Source of the DNA: Tistlia consotensis USBA 355
GTDB lineage: Bacteria > Pseudomonadota > Alphaproteobacteria > Kiloniellales > DSM-21159
Assembly (NCBI RefSeq): GCF_900177295.1
Contig: NZ_FWZX01000007.1
Coordinates: 150,900 to 214,899 of the forward strand
Direction of reading: 5' to 3'
Length of the DNA stretch: 64,000 nt
Shown: positions 44,016-51,576 of the stretch, in pieces
Layout: the number at the start of each line of letters is the position of its first letter
How positions within the stretch are numbered: position 1 is the stretch's first letter
Program-made: the position numbers and the translations under genes
The notes under the pieces: model-generated
What the model was told of the DNA's origin: nothing
The model's input: only the letters and a program-made list of their open reading frames with translations
Databases searched by the model: none

Positions 44016-45074
44016 TCAGCCGGCCACCACCGCCTCGCCCATGAGAGCGGCCTCGACGGCGGCCCGGTCGAGCCCCTTGAGGCCGATCACCACCAGGCGG
44101 GTCCGACGCACCTCGTCCGGCCGCCAGTCGCGGTCGAAGTAGTGCTGCACGCGCGGGCCGGCGGCCTGCAGCACCAGGCGCATGTCCCGGCCGGCGACGG
44201 CGGCGAAGCCCTTCACGCGCAGCACCGCCTGGGCCTCGACCAGGGCGGCGACGCGGCGCGCCAGCTCGGCCGGCGCGGCGATCTCGGGCAGCTCGACGGC
44301 GAAGGACTCGAAGTCGTCGTGGTCGTGATCGTCGGCGCCCTCGTGGTGCGAGCGCCGGCTGTCGAGGTCGTCCTCGGCGGCGGCCGAGAGGCCGAGCAGC
44401 ACGTCGGGATCGAGCCGCCCGTGGGCGGCGTGCAGCAGGCGTACGCCGGGCCGCGCCTCCTGCCGGATCGCGGCCTCGACCGCGGCCAGGTCCTCGGGCG
44501 CCAGCAGGTCGGTCTTGTTGACGACGACCAGGTCGGCGCAGCCGATCTGCTCCTCGAACAGCTCGGCGAGCGGCGAGTCGTGGTCCAGGCTTCCGTCGGC
44601 CTCGCGCTGGGCCTGCACGGCCTCGGGGTCCTCGGCGAAGAGGCCGGCGGCGACGGCCGGGCCGTCGACCAGGGCGACGACGCCGTCGACGGTCACCCGG
44701 GTGCGCACCTCGGGCCAGCCGAAGGCCTTGACCAGCGGCTTGGGCAGGGCCAGGCCCGAGGTCTCGATGACGATGTGGTCGGGCGGGAGCGCGCGGTCGA
44801 GCAGCGCGCTGATGGTCGGCAGGAAGTCGTCGGCGACGGTGCAGCAGAGGCAGCCGTTGGCCAGCTCGACGACGTCGTCCTCGCCGCAGCTCTCGATGCC
44901 GCAGCCCTTGAGGATCTCGCCGTCGACACCGAGGTCGCCGAACTCGTTGATGATCAGGGCGATGCGCCGGCCGTTGGCGTGCTCCAGCAGGTGCCGGATC
45001 GTGCTGGTCTTGCCCGAGCCCAGGAAGCCGGTGACGACGGTGGCGGGGATCTTGCCGGGGTTATGGGCGGTCAT
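44016..45074 (-). CDS. cobW: CobW-type GTP-dependent metallochaperone
   Basis: A 352-residue G3E GTPase thought to deliver Co2+ to the cobalt chelatase. The P-loop is VTGFLGSGKTSTIRHLL (near residue 20), and the metal-binding motif is NGCLCCTVADDF (CxCC, near 85). A metal-loving linker, RRSHHEGADDHDHDDFESF, lies near residue 250 before the C-terminal domain. Start ATG at 45074, six bases after the cobU stop. It sits directly upstream of cobN, which supports the cobalt role. Confidence 0.94.
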   Translation of the reverse strand: MTAHNPGKIPATVVTGFLGSGKTSTIRHLLEHANGRRIALIINEFGDLGVDGEILKGCGIESCGEDDVVELANGCLCCTVADDFLPTISALLDRALPPDHIVIETSGLALPKPLVKAFGWPEVRTRVTVDGVVALVDGPAVAAGLFAEDPEAVQAQREADGSLDHDSPLAELFEEQIGCADLVVVNKTDLLAPEDLAAVEAAIRQEARPGVRLLHAAHGRLDPDVLLGLSAAAEDDLDSRRSHHEGADDHDHDDFESFAVELPEIAAPAELARRVAALVEAQAVLRVKGFAAVAGRDMRLVLQAAGPRVQHYFDRDWRPDEVRRTRLVVIGLKGLDRAAVEAALMGEAVVAG

Positions 45075-45080
45075 GGGCTC

Positions 45081-45620
45081 CTAGCGGTGCGCTGCAGAGG
45101 GTTTCAGGACGAGCGGCAGGCCGGCGGCGACGAAGACGACGCGGTCGGCCGCGGCGGCTACGGCCTGGTTGAGGCGTCCCGCCTCGTCGCGGAAGCGTCG
45201 CGCAAGGGCGTTCATCGGCACGATCCCCAGGCCGACCTCGTTCGACACGAAAACGACGGGGACTTCAACCCCCGGCAGGGCCTTCAGCAGGTGCCGCGTC
45301 TCCTCGGCCGGATCGCGCCCCGCCGCCAGCAGGTTGGACAGCCAGAGCGTCAGGCAGTCGACCAGCACCGCGCCGTCCGACCCGACGCCCTCAGACAGCG
45401 CGCCGGCCAGGTCGAGAGGCTCCTCCAGGGTCCGCCAGCGGGTGCCGCGCCGGGCCCGATGCGCGGCGATGCGCTCGGCCATCTCGCCGTCGCCGGCCTC
45501 GGCGGTGGCGAGATAGAGACAGGGTCCCGGCCGGCTCTCGACCAGCGCCTCGGCATGGGCGCTCTTGCCGGAGCGGGCACCGCCCAGCACCAGGGTCACG
45601 CGCGGCAGCGACTCGGCCAA
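45081..45620 (-). CDS. cobU: Adenosylcobinamide kinase / adenosylcobinamide-phosphate guanylyltransferase
   Basis: Bifunctional enzyme of the nucleotide-loop assembly step. It is also called CobP in the aerobic pathway. The P-loop VTLVLGGARSGKSAHAE is near the N-terminus, followed by LYLATAEAGDGEMAERIAAH (with the guanylylation-site His region HRARRGTRW) and VLVDCLTLWLSNLLAAG. The start is uncertain: TTG at 45620 has GAGGAT five bases before it (179 residues), while GTG at 45599 gives 172 residues without a ribosome site. The first is preferred. Confidence 0.9.
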   Translation of the reverse strand: MAESLPRVTLVLGGARSGKSAHAEALVESRPGPCLYLATAEAGDGEMAERIAAHRARRGTRWRTLEEPLDLAGALSEGVGSDGAVLVDCLTLWLSNLLAAGRDPAEETRHLLKALPGVEVPVVFVSNEVGLGIVPMNALARRFRDEAGRLNQAVAAAADRVVFVAAGLPLVLKPSAAHR

Positions 45621-45670
45621 GAGATCCTCGGGGCTTGCGCCGGCCCGACCGGCGGCCCGGCCGTCCGCGG

Positions 45671-46129
45671 CTACTTGTAGAAGCTGACGTCGGTCAGGGT
45701 GCTCAGGGTGGCGCTGACGACGCAGTCGTCGCGCGGCCCGGAAGCATCCTCGCAGGGCGAGATGTCGTTGAGCAGGATCTTCGAGATCGCGCTGCACTGC
45801 AGGCCGGTCAGGTCGAACAGCTTGACCACCGACTTGCCGGCGCGCAGCGGCGAGGCGTCGACCGCGATGCGCCGGTCGATCCGGCCGTCCTTGTCGAACA
45901 GCACGAGGTCGAGCCGGTAGACCGGGTACTCGGCGCCCTTCTCGTTCTCGAACAGCAGATAGGCGCGGCAGGCCTCGCCCTGCTGCTCCAGCTTGTTGAG
46001 CTCGATGTGGACGCCGGGCGCCTTCGCCGGCGTCGTGGTCGTCTGGGCCAGGGCACCGGCCAGGGGAAGGCTGAGAGCGCCCGCCAGGATTGCTGCCGCC
46101 AGCGCTTTCGCAGTCGCCTTGTCGCCCAT
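45671..46129 (-). CDS. Small secreted protein of unknown function
   Basis: A 152-residue exported protein. The signal peptide spans about residues 1-28 and ends in PLAGALAQ. The mature part begins TTTTPAKAPGVHIELNKLEQ and looks all-beta (EACRAYLLFENEKGAEYPVY, LDLVLFDKDGRIDRRIAVDA). Four cysteines (GEACRAY, LQCSAI, PCED, DDCVV) could form two disulfides. Related proteins of unknown role occur in alphaproteobacteria. It precedes cobU by 50 bases on the same strand, but a link to cobalamin is not supported by its sequence. Confidence 0.75.
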   Translation of the reverse strand: MGDKATAKALAAAILAGALSLPLAGALAQTTTTPAKAPGVHIELNKLEQQGEACRAYLLFENEKGAEYPVYRLDLVLFDKDGRIDRRIAVDASPLRAGKSVVKLFDLTGLQCSAISKILLNDISPCEDASGPRDDCVVSATLSTLTDVSFYK

Positions 46130-46272
46130 CGTTCACCGCCTCCCGCTTGTCGTCTCGCACCCCGGTCCCCGGACGCGGCGGCAGCATGCCAGAGCCCTCC
46201 GGCCCGGTCCAGCCGCAGGAGCGCCCGACGCGCGGCTTGTGCGACTTGGCCGCGATCGCCTAAAGCTGCGGC

Positions 46273-46947
46273 ATGCGTCTGCTACTCTATGCACCGCAGT
46301 CCAGCGGGGCGTCGGCCATGGCCATGACACTGGCCCAGCGTGCCGGCTGCTCGGCGCTGGTCGACCTGCCCTACTTTCACCTGGCCCCGCCCCTGGCCAG
46401 CGACCGGCCGGTCCTGGTCAAGGCGGTGGTGACCACCGCCTACACGCTGGCGGAGCACAAGGCGCGCTTCCGCCCGGACCTGACGCTGCTCGCGCTGCGC
46501 GATCCGGCCGCGGTCTGGTGCAGCCTGTCGGCCAACCCCTACCGTCATCGCAACGGCAGCGCGGAGGAGAAGCTCGCGCTCTTCGATCGGATCTTCGCAA
46601 AGGCACGCGATTACGACGGCCTGCTGCACTACGAGGACCTGATCCGGCGGCCGGCGCGCTTCCTGGAGGCCTGCGCCGGATTCGGCTGGCCGCTGCCCGA
46701 CACGGCCCTGGAGCTGCCACGCAAAGTCGAGGCGATCATCGCCGACCTCTATGCCACCTTTCCCGAGCTGCCGGAGCTCTTCGACCTCTCCTTCGGCGGC
46801 TTCGACGGCGGCGCGATCTCGGCCGAGCGGACCGCCGTCCCGCCCGGCGACCCGGCACGAGCCCGCGCCGCCGAGCTCTGCCCGGCGCTCAGCGGCCACT
46901 ATGCGCAGTACAGGATGCAGGACGAACCAATCTTGGCGAGCAGGTAG
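46273..46947 (+). CDS. Sulfotransferase-like P-loop protein
   Basis: A 224-residue protein, weakly sulfotransferase-like. The N-terminal RLLLYAPQSSGASAMAMTLA resembles the 5'-phosphosulfate loop, although the usual Lys-Ser/Thr is not evident. LTLLALRDPAAVWCSLSANP matches the 3'-phosphate motif (RDP..V..S), and LLHYEDLIRRPARFLEACAG matches the conserved YEDL..dP helix. A real activity is not proven. It may be a degenerate member or a different P-loop enzyme. Two PAS-domain genes follow on the same strand at spacings of 6 and 23 bases. Confidence 0.6.
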   Translation: MRLLLYAPQSSGASAMAMTLAQRAGCSALVDLPYFHLAPPLASDRPVLVKAVVTTAYTLAEHKARFRPDLTLLALRDPAAVWCSLSANPYRHRNGSAEEKLALFDRIFAKARDYDGLLHYEDLIRRPARFLEACAGFGWPLPDTALELPRKVEAIIADLYATFPELPELFDLSFGGFDGGAISAERTAVPPGDPARARAAELCPALSGHYAQYRMQDEPILASR

Positions 46948-46953
46948 CGCGCG

Positions 46954-47610
46954 ATGCCCCCTTTCGATTCGAAGCCCCTCCCCCCGGATCGGCAACCTCC
47001 CGGGGCCGGCGAGGCCGTGCGGTCCGACAGCGAGCCGGAATGGCTCGACCGGCTCGGCGTCGAGCAGCCGACGCTGCGCCGGCTCGGCGGCTACTGGCAG
47101 CGGCTGCGCGCCGGCCGGGCGATGCCGCGGCGCGACGAGCTGGAGCCCTGGGCGATCCCGGACCTGTTGCCGCATCTCTGGATCTGGCGGGTCCAGGCGG
47201 AGCCGCCGACCTTCTTCCTGCGGCTCGCCGGCGGCCGCATCAACCGGCTGCTCGGCGACTGGCGGCGCGGCAGCGAGCTGGGCGAGGTCGTGCCCGCGCA
47301 CGCCCAGGCGCCGCTGCGCGCCCGCTACGGCCGGGTCGCCTTCGGCCCGGCCGTGCTGCGGGCCCGCGGCTACGCCCTGCTCGGCCGCGAATACGGCGTG
47401 CGCGTGCGTGCCGAGCGCCTGCTGCTGCCGCTCGGCGGCGGTGCCGACGCCGCCGAGGACATTCTGGGAATCACGTGGTACGAGGATCTGCCGCGCCGCG
47501 GCGCCACCGATATCCCGGACGGCGGCGACGAGAGCGTCCTCGCTCTCGACACACTCGACTCCCTTTCTGTGATCGGAGATGGACCGTCCAGAGTCGTCGC
47601 GCGTTCCTGA
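46954..47610 (+). CDS. PAS_5-type domain protein (first of a tandem pair)
   Basis: A 218-residue cytosolic protein with a single PAS-like domain (about residues 40-180) and no output domain. Key stretches are LGGYWQRLRAGRAMPRRDEL, EPWAIPDLLPHLWIWRV and LRLAGGRINRLLGDWRRGSE. This is the alphaproteobacterial PAS family in which the domain stands alone. The same blocks recur in the next gene, so the pair is a tandem duplication. Ligand and partner are unknown. Confidence 0.78.
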   Translation: MPPFDSKPLPPDRQPPGAGEAVRSDSEPEWLDRLGVEQPTLRRLGGYWQRLRAGRAMPRRDELEPWAIPDLLPHLWIWRVQAEPPTFFLRLAGGRINRLLGDWRRGSELGEVVPAHAQAPLRARYGRVAFGPAVLRARGYALLGREYGVRVRAERLLLPLGGGADAAEDILGITWYEDLPRRGATDIPDGGDESVLALDTLDSLSVIGDGPSRVVARS

Positions 47611-47633
47611 CGTGGCGTGTCCGGAGAGTTCTC

Positions 47634-48203
47634 GTGGTGCTGGATCATAACGACAGACGCTACTCCTACGACGAGCCAGACTGGCTGGCCGGCCTCGGCC
47701 TGGGCGATTCGCGCCTGCGCCGCCTCGCCGCCTACTGGGATGCCCTGAGGGGCGCACGCATCATGCCGCGCTTCGACGAGCTGGAGCCCTGGAAGGTGCC
47801 CGACCTGCTGCCGATCATGTGGGTCTGGCGGGTCGACCGCGAACGCCGGCTGATGTTCCTGCGCCTCGTCGGCGAGGAGGTTCAGCGGGTGCTCGGCAGC
47901 TGGCCGCGCGGCGCCGAGCTGGCCGAGGCGGCACCGAAGGCGGTGCTGCCGCTGCTGCGCCGGCGCTACGAGGCGGTCGCCTACGGCCCGGCGATCCTCT
48001 ACGTCCGCGGCATGGCCCTGCTCGGCGACATGCGGGTCCCGGCCGAACGCCTGGTCCTGCCGCTCGGCGCCGGCGAGCAGGCGGCCGACGACATCCTGGG
48101 CATCAGCCACTACGACCTGACGCCGCGCCGCGAGATCGAGGAGCGCGCCTACGCGACCGAGGAGTCGGCCGAGACGCTGCTGCCGCTCTCCGCGCTCGCC
48201 TGA
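47634..48203 (+). CDS. PAS_5-type domain protein (second of a tandem pair)
   Basis: A 189-residue protein, paralogous to the preceding one: LAAYWDALRGARIMPRFDEL, EPWKVPDLLPIMWVWRV and LRLVGEEVQRVLGSWPRGAE align block by block. Start is a GTG at 47634 with GGAGAG seven bases before it, and a second GTG follows directly. The last 55 bases overlap the 3' end of the convergent drug-exporter gene. No output domain is visible. Confidence 0.78.
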   Translation: MVLDHNDRRYSYDEPDWLAGLGLGDSRLRRLAAYWDALRGARIMPRFDELEPWKVPDLLPIMWVWRVDRERRLMFLRLVGEEVQRVLGSWPRGAELAEAAPKAVLPLLRRRYEAVAYGPAILYVRGMALLGDMRVPAERLVLPLGAGEQAADDILGISHYDLTPRREIEERAYATEESAETLLPLSALA

Positions 48204-49735
48204 TCCGCTCCCGAGCCGGCCCGGGCCGCCGGGCGGCGCGGGCGCAGCATGACCAGGGCGACCAGGGCGGCGAGCGCCGCCCAGAGCGCGGCCAGCCAGA
48301 GCGCGCTGGAATAGGCCGAGACGAAGGCGCTCTCGACGGCCGGGCGCAGGGCGTCGCCGGGGGGCGGCAGCACGCCGAAGCGCTGGCCGGCCGCCGCCGG
48401 GCCCTCGTGGAAGATCAGGTTGGCGGCGGCCCCGACCAGGGCGATGGCGAAGAGGCCGGCGAGCCGGCTGGCCGCGTTGTTGATGCCCGAGGCGGCGCCC
48501 GACTTGCCGTCGGGGGCGGCGTTCATCACCACGGTGGTCAGCGGCGAGACGACCAGCGCCATGCCGAGCGCGAGCAGCAGGATCGGCGCGAAGACCGCGG
48601 TCCAGTAGCCGCCCTCCCCCAGCGCCAGCCCCGAGGCGGCGACCGCGACCAGGGCCGAGCCGAGCACCAGCGGCGGCCGCGGACCGGTGCGGTCGACCAG
48701 GCCACCGGCGGCACGCGACAGCGTGCCGATGATCAGGCCCAGGGGCAGCAGCGTGACGCCGACCTCGGCGGCCGAGAGGCCGCGCCGCCCGACCAGGTCG
48801 AAGGGCAGCAGGAACAGCACGGCGCCGAGCGCGCCGTAGAGGAACAGGGTCATGACGTTGGCGCCGAGGAAGGCCGGCTCGGCGAACAGGCCGGTCGGCA
48901 TCAGCGGCGCCGCCGTCCGCCGCTCGGTGCGCAGGAACAGCCAGAGGCCGGCGAGGCCCAGGGCAATCGCGCCGAAGGCCGGCAGGCGGCCGCCGGCGCC
49001 GTCGTCGGCCAGTCGGGTCAGCCCGACGGTCAGCGCCCCGCAGGCCCCGGCCGCGAGCAGCCCGCCGGCCCAGTCGAGCCGGCCGCTCGCGCTCTCGTCG
49101 CGGCTCTCCGGCACGTGGCGCAGGGCCAGCCAGATCGCGGCCAGCGACAGCGGCAGGTTGATCCAGAAGGCGGCGCGCCAGTCCAGGGCGTCGATCAGCA
49201 GGCCGCCGAGCGGCGGGCCGAGTGCCGTGGTGATCGCCGAGGCGCCGGCCCAGGTGCCGATCGCCCGGCCGCGCTCGGCCTTCGGGAAGGCCGCGGCGAT
49301 GATCGCCAGGCTCTGCGGCACCAGCAGCGCCGCGCCGACGCCCTGCAGCAGGCGCGCCGCGATCAGCGCCTCGATGCCCGGCGCCAGGGCGCAGGCCAGC
49401 GAGGCCAGCGCGAAGAGCGCGATGCCGGCGACGAAGACGCGGCGCCGACCGAGCCGGTCGCCGAGCCCGCCGCCGACCAGGATCAGCGCGCCCAGCAGCA
49501 GGATGTAGCCGTTGACCACCCACTGCAGCTCGGCGAAGCCGGCGCCGAGGTCGCGCTGGATCGTCGGCAGCGCGATGTTGACCACCGAGCCGTCGATGAA
49601 GGCCATCGCCGAGGCCAGGATCGTCGCCGCCAGCACGAAGGGCCGCGAGCCCTCGGCACAGAGGCCGTCGGGCCCGCCGCGGCGCAGGCGCCGCGCGGCC
49701 TGTCCTTCGGGACAGAGGGGGCGGTGGGTGATCAT
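48149..49735 (-). CDS. MFS multidrug exporter, DHA2 (EmrB/QacA) family
   Basis: Inner-membrane exporter of 528 residues with about 14 membrane segments. Motifs are SAMAFIDGSVVNIALPTIQR (motif D1, segment 1), GGGLGDRLGRRRVFVAG (motif A, loop 2-3), LQGVGAALLVPQSLAII and GTWAGASAITTALGPPLGGL (motif C, segment 5). It uses the proton gradient to expel lipophilic compounds. No EmrA-like membrane-fusion partner or TetR regulator lies next to it. Its Ser/Ala-rich C-terminal tail is read from DNA that also encodes the end of the convergent PAS protein. Confidence 0.92.
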   Translation of the reverse strand: MITHRPLCPEGQAARRLRRGGPDGLCAEGSRPFVLAATILASAMAFIDGSVVNIALPTIQRDLGAGFAELQWVVNGYILLLGALILVGGGLGDRLGRRRVFVAGIALFALASLACALAPGIEALIAARLLQGVGAALLVPQSLAIIAAAFPKAERGRAIGTWAGASAITTALGPPLGGLLIDALDWRAAFWINLPLSLAAIWLALRHVPESRDESASGRLDWAGGLLAAGACGALTVGLTRLADDGAGGRLPAFGAIALGLAGLWLFLRTERRTAAPLMPTGLFAEPAFLGANVMTLFLYGALGAVLFLLPFDLVGRRGLSAAEVGVTLLPLGLIIGTLSRAAGGLVDRTGPRPPLVLGSALVAVAASGLALGEGGYWTAVFAPILLLALGMALVVSPLTTVVMNAAPDGKSGAASGINNAASRLAGLFAIALVGAAANLIFHEGPAAAGQRFGVLPPPGDALRPAVESAFVSAYSSALWLAALWAALAALVALVMLRPRRPAARAGSGADQASAESGSSVSADSSVA

Positions 49736-49796
49736 GGCCAGACGGCTCCCGCTTGAACGGCCGGCAGCCTACCACCCGACACCCGCAGGGGGAGGC

Positions 49797-49865
49797 TCAG
49801 AATGCGACCGGGTCGCCCTGGAGCGCCAGCAGTTCGCGCTCCTCGACAGAGCCCGCAACCTCGGA
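49797..49865 (-). pseudogene. Remnant of a BKACE-type gene 3' end
   Basis: Read on the minus strand, this stretch encodes VEERELLALQGDPVAF followed by a stop codon. This matches AEARDLLALKGGDRVAF, the last residues of the complete BKACE gene ending at 50643. The DNA similarity covers about 67 bases, including the identical TCAGAATGCGACC at the stop, with one 3-base gap. No further part of the gene is present upstream of it. It marks the left edge of the AT-richer pocket. Confidence 0.7.
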
Positions 49866-49927
49866 AGGCCGCCCCTCGTTCCCAGCTCCCATTCGCTCCA
49901 TCGGCACCCGCTCGCCGCGCGGGATCG

Positions 49928-49956
49928 GTGACACATACAACCAAACACTGTATATA
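49928..49956 (+). promoter_or_regulatory. Candidate sigma-70 promoter of the Pycsar-effector-like gene
   Basis: GTGACA (49928-49933), a 17-base spacer and TATATA (49951-49956). The start site would be near 49963, after the in-frame ATG at 49959, which supports use of the ATG at 49995. Confidence 0.5.
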
Positions 49957-49994
49957 TCATGGTCCCGCAGTGGCCAGTGGTGGGAAGTGTCGGA

Positions 49995-50603
49995 ATGGCT
50001 GACGATTCGATGAGGGCCGACCCAGAGGCCGGAGGCCTCCGAATTGGTGGTGTCGACGCCGCAATAGGCGAATTTGCCGACACTGAGCAGGCTCAACTTC
50101 TGCAATACATCTACTTCGGTGATATCAGGGGCGGCGCCATTCTAGGTTCCTTGGGCGCCGCACTGATGCTCTATCTCATCCAACCGCGCCCCACGATATC
50201 GTCAGGGACTCTTCAATTCTTTCACGACGCGTTCGTAGCCTGCTGCCTCCTGGCCGGCACGTTGGTCTTCTTGTTCATCGGCATCGCGCTCTGCCCAATC
50301 CCCTGGCGCGGCAAACTCCCGAAGCGAGGGCCGAAAGGCAGCCATTCGTCGATCTCGCATTACCTGGACATTACGTCGTTCGACGACGGCGATCAGTACA
50401 TCGAACGACTCCTGGCAATCCGCGCTGACGACACGGGGCCCATCGACGGGCTGACCCGCGAAAAGCTGAGAGCGTGCTACGAGATGGCCAACATCGCGAA
50501 GGACAAGATGAGCCTCATTGCGCGAGGATTCGGCGCGGCGGCCGCCTGTGTGCTGTTCCTGCTGCTCGATTTGGCGATCTTCACCGCCCATCTTGGCCAA
50601 TAA
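49995..50603 (+). CDS. Membrane protein resembling Pycsar effectors (PycTM/DUF5706-like)
   Basis: A 202-residue protein from the ATG at 49995. The earlier ATG at 49959 lies upstream of the predicted transcript start. Layout: a helical N-terminus with EQAQLLQYIYFGDIRGGAIL (D-x-R-G-G-A, like the D-x-K-A-A motif of this family), a first membrane segment about residues 46-62, a second at 79-99, a cytosolic part with SHYLDITSFDDGDQYIERLL and KLRACYEMANIAKDKMSLIA, and a third membrane segment at about 178-197. This order matches the phage-defence effectors that damage the membrane on binding cCMP or cUMP. No pyrimidine cyclase gene is adjacent. Base composition and codon use are less GC-rich than in the neighbouring genes. 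The family call is by pattern only. Confidence 0.5.
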   Translation: MADDSMRADPEAGGLRIGGVDAAIGEFADTEQAQLLQYIYFGDIRGGAILGSLGAALMLYLIQPRPTISSGTLQFFHDAFVACCLLAGTLVFLFIGIALCPIPWRGKLPKRGPKGSHSSISHYLDITSFDDGDQYIERLLAIRADDTGPIDGLTREKLRACYEMANIAKDKMSLIARGFGAAAACVLFLLLDLAIFTAHLGQ

Positions 50604-50642
50604 CGGCGAGAGCGGCGCCCGCATCGCCGCCGCCCCTGAAAA

Positions 50643-51572
50643 TCAGAATGCGACCCGGTCGCCGCCCTTGAGCGCCAGCAGGTCGCGCGCCTCGGCCGGG
50701 GTCGCGACCTCGAGCGACAGCTCCTCGAGGATCCGGCGGATCTTGGCGACCTGCTCGGCGTTGGAGGTCGCGAGGCGCCCGGGGCCCAGCGTCAGGCTGT
50801 CCTCCAGCCCGACCCGGACGCTGCCGCCCAGGGTCGCGGCCATGGTGACCAGCGGCATCTGGTGGCGGCCGGCGGCGAGCACCGAGAAGCGGTAGCCCTC
50901 GCCGAACAGCTTGTCCGCGATGCGCTTCATGTGCAGCAGGTTCTCCGGGTCCGGGCCGATGCCGCCGAGCACGCCGAAGACGAACTGCACGAAGAGCGGC
51001 GGCTCGACCAGGCCGCGCTCGAGGAAGTGCTTCAGGCTGTAGAGGTGGCCGACGTCGTAGCACTCGAACTCGAAGCGCGTCCCTGCTTCGCGTCCGAACG
51101 CAAGAATCGTCTCTATATCCTTGAAGGTGTTCCGAAAGATCGAATCACGCGTCGCCTCGAGAAGCTCCGGCTCCCAGGCGTGCTGCCAGGACTCGAAGCG
51201 CTCCAGCGCGGGAAAGAGCGCGAAGTTCATCGAGCCCATGTTGAGCGAGCACATCTCCGGCTGCGCCCGGCGCGCCGCCGCCAGGCGCTGCTCCAGGGTC
51301 ATCAGCGAGCTGCCGCCGGTCGAGATGTTGATGACCGCGTCGCTCGCCTGCTTGATGCGCGGCAGGAAGGCCAGGAAGACCTCGGGATCGAAGGCCGGCC
51401 GGCCGTCCTTCGGGTCGCGGGCGTGCAGGTGCAGGATCGAGGCGCCGGCCTCGGCCGCCGCGATCGACTGCTCGGCGATCTGGTCCGGCGTGACCGGCAG
51501 GTGGGGGCTCATGGTCGGGGTGTGGACCGAGCCGGTCACCGCGCAGGTGACGATGACCTTGCCGCGCGCCAT
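50643..51572 (-). CDS. Beta-keto acid cleavage enzyme (BKACE, DUF849)
   Basis: A 309-residue zinc-dependent TIM-barrel enzyme. Members react a beta-keto acid with acetyl-CoA to give acetoacetate and a CoA ester, as Kce does in lysine fermentation. Visible features are VIVTCAVTGSVHTPTMSPHL at the N-terminus, the zinc ligands in SILHLHARDPKDGRP (His-x-His), INISTGGSS and the catalytic region SVRVGLEDSLTLGPG (Arg, Glu and Asp). It is the last gene of the operon that begins at 57.8 kb, and its start lies four bases after the aminotransferase stop. The substrate is unknown and is probably produced by that aminotransferase. Confidence 0.88.
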   Translation of the reverse strand: MARGKVIVTCAVTGSVHTPTMSPHLPVTPDQIAEQSIAAAEAGASILHLHARDPKDGRPAFDPEVFLAFLPRIKQASDAVINISTGGSSLMTLEQRLAAARRAQPEMCSLNMGSMNFALFPALERFESWQHAWEPELLEATRDSIFRNTFKDIETILAFGREAGTRFEFECYDVGHLYSLKHFLERGLVEPPLFVQFVFGVLGGIGPDPENLLHMKRIADKLFGEGYRFSVLAAGRHQMPLVTMAATLGGSVRVGLEDSLTLGPGRLATSNAEQVAKIRRILEELSLEVATPAEARDLLALKGGDRVAF

Positions 51573-51576
51573 CGCC

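Noticed and set aside
46130..46272. Cobalamin riboswitch upstream of the cobalamin cluster
   Set aside because: No B12-box (GCCACTG context) or room for the ~200-base aptamer is seen here or in the other gaps of the cluster.
49959..50603. Longer form of the Pycsar-effector-like protein starting at 49959
   Set aside because: The predicted promoter would start transcription at about 49963, and the added residues (MVPQWPVVGSVG) have no supporting ribosome site.
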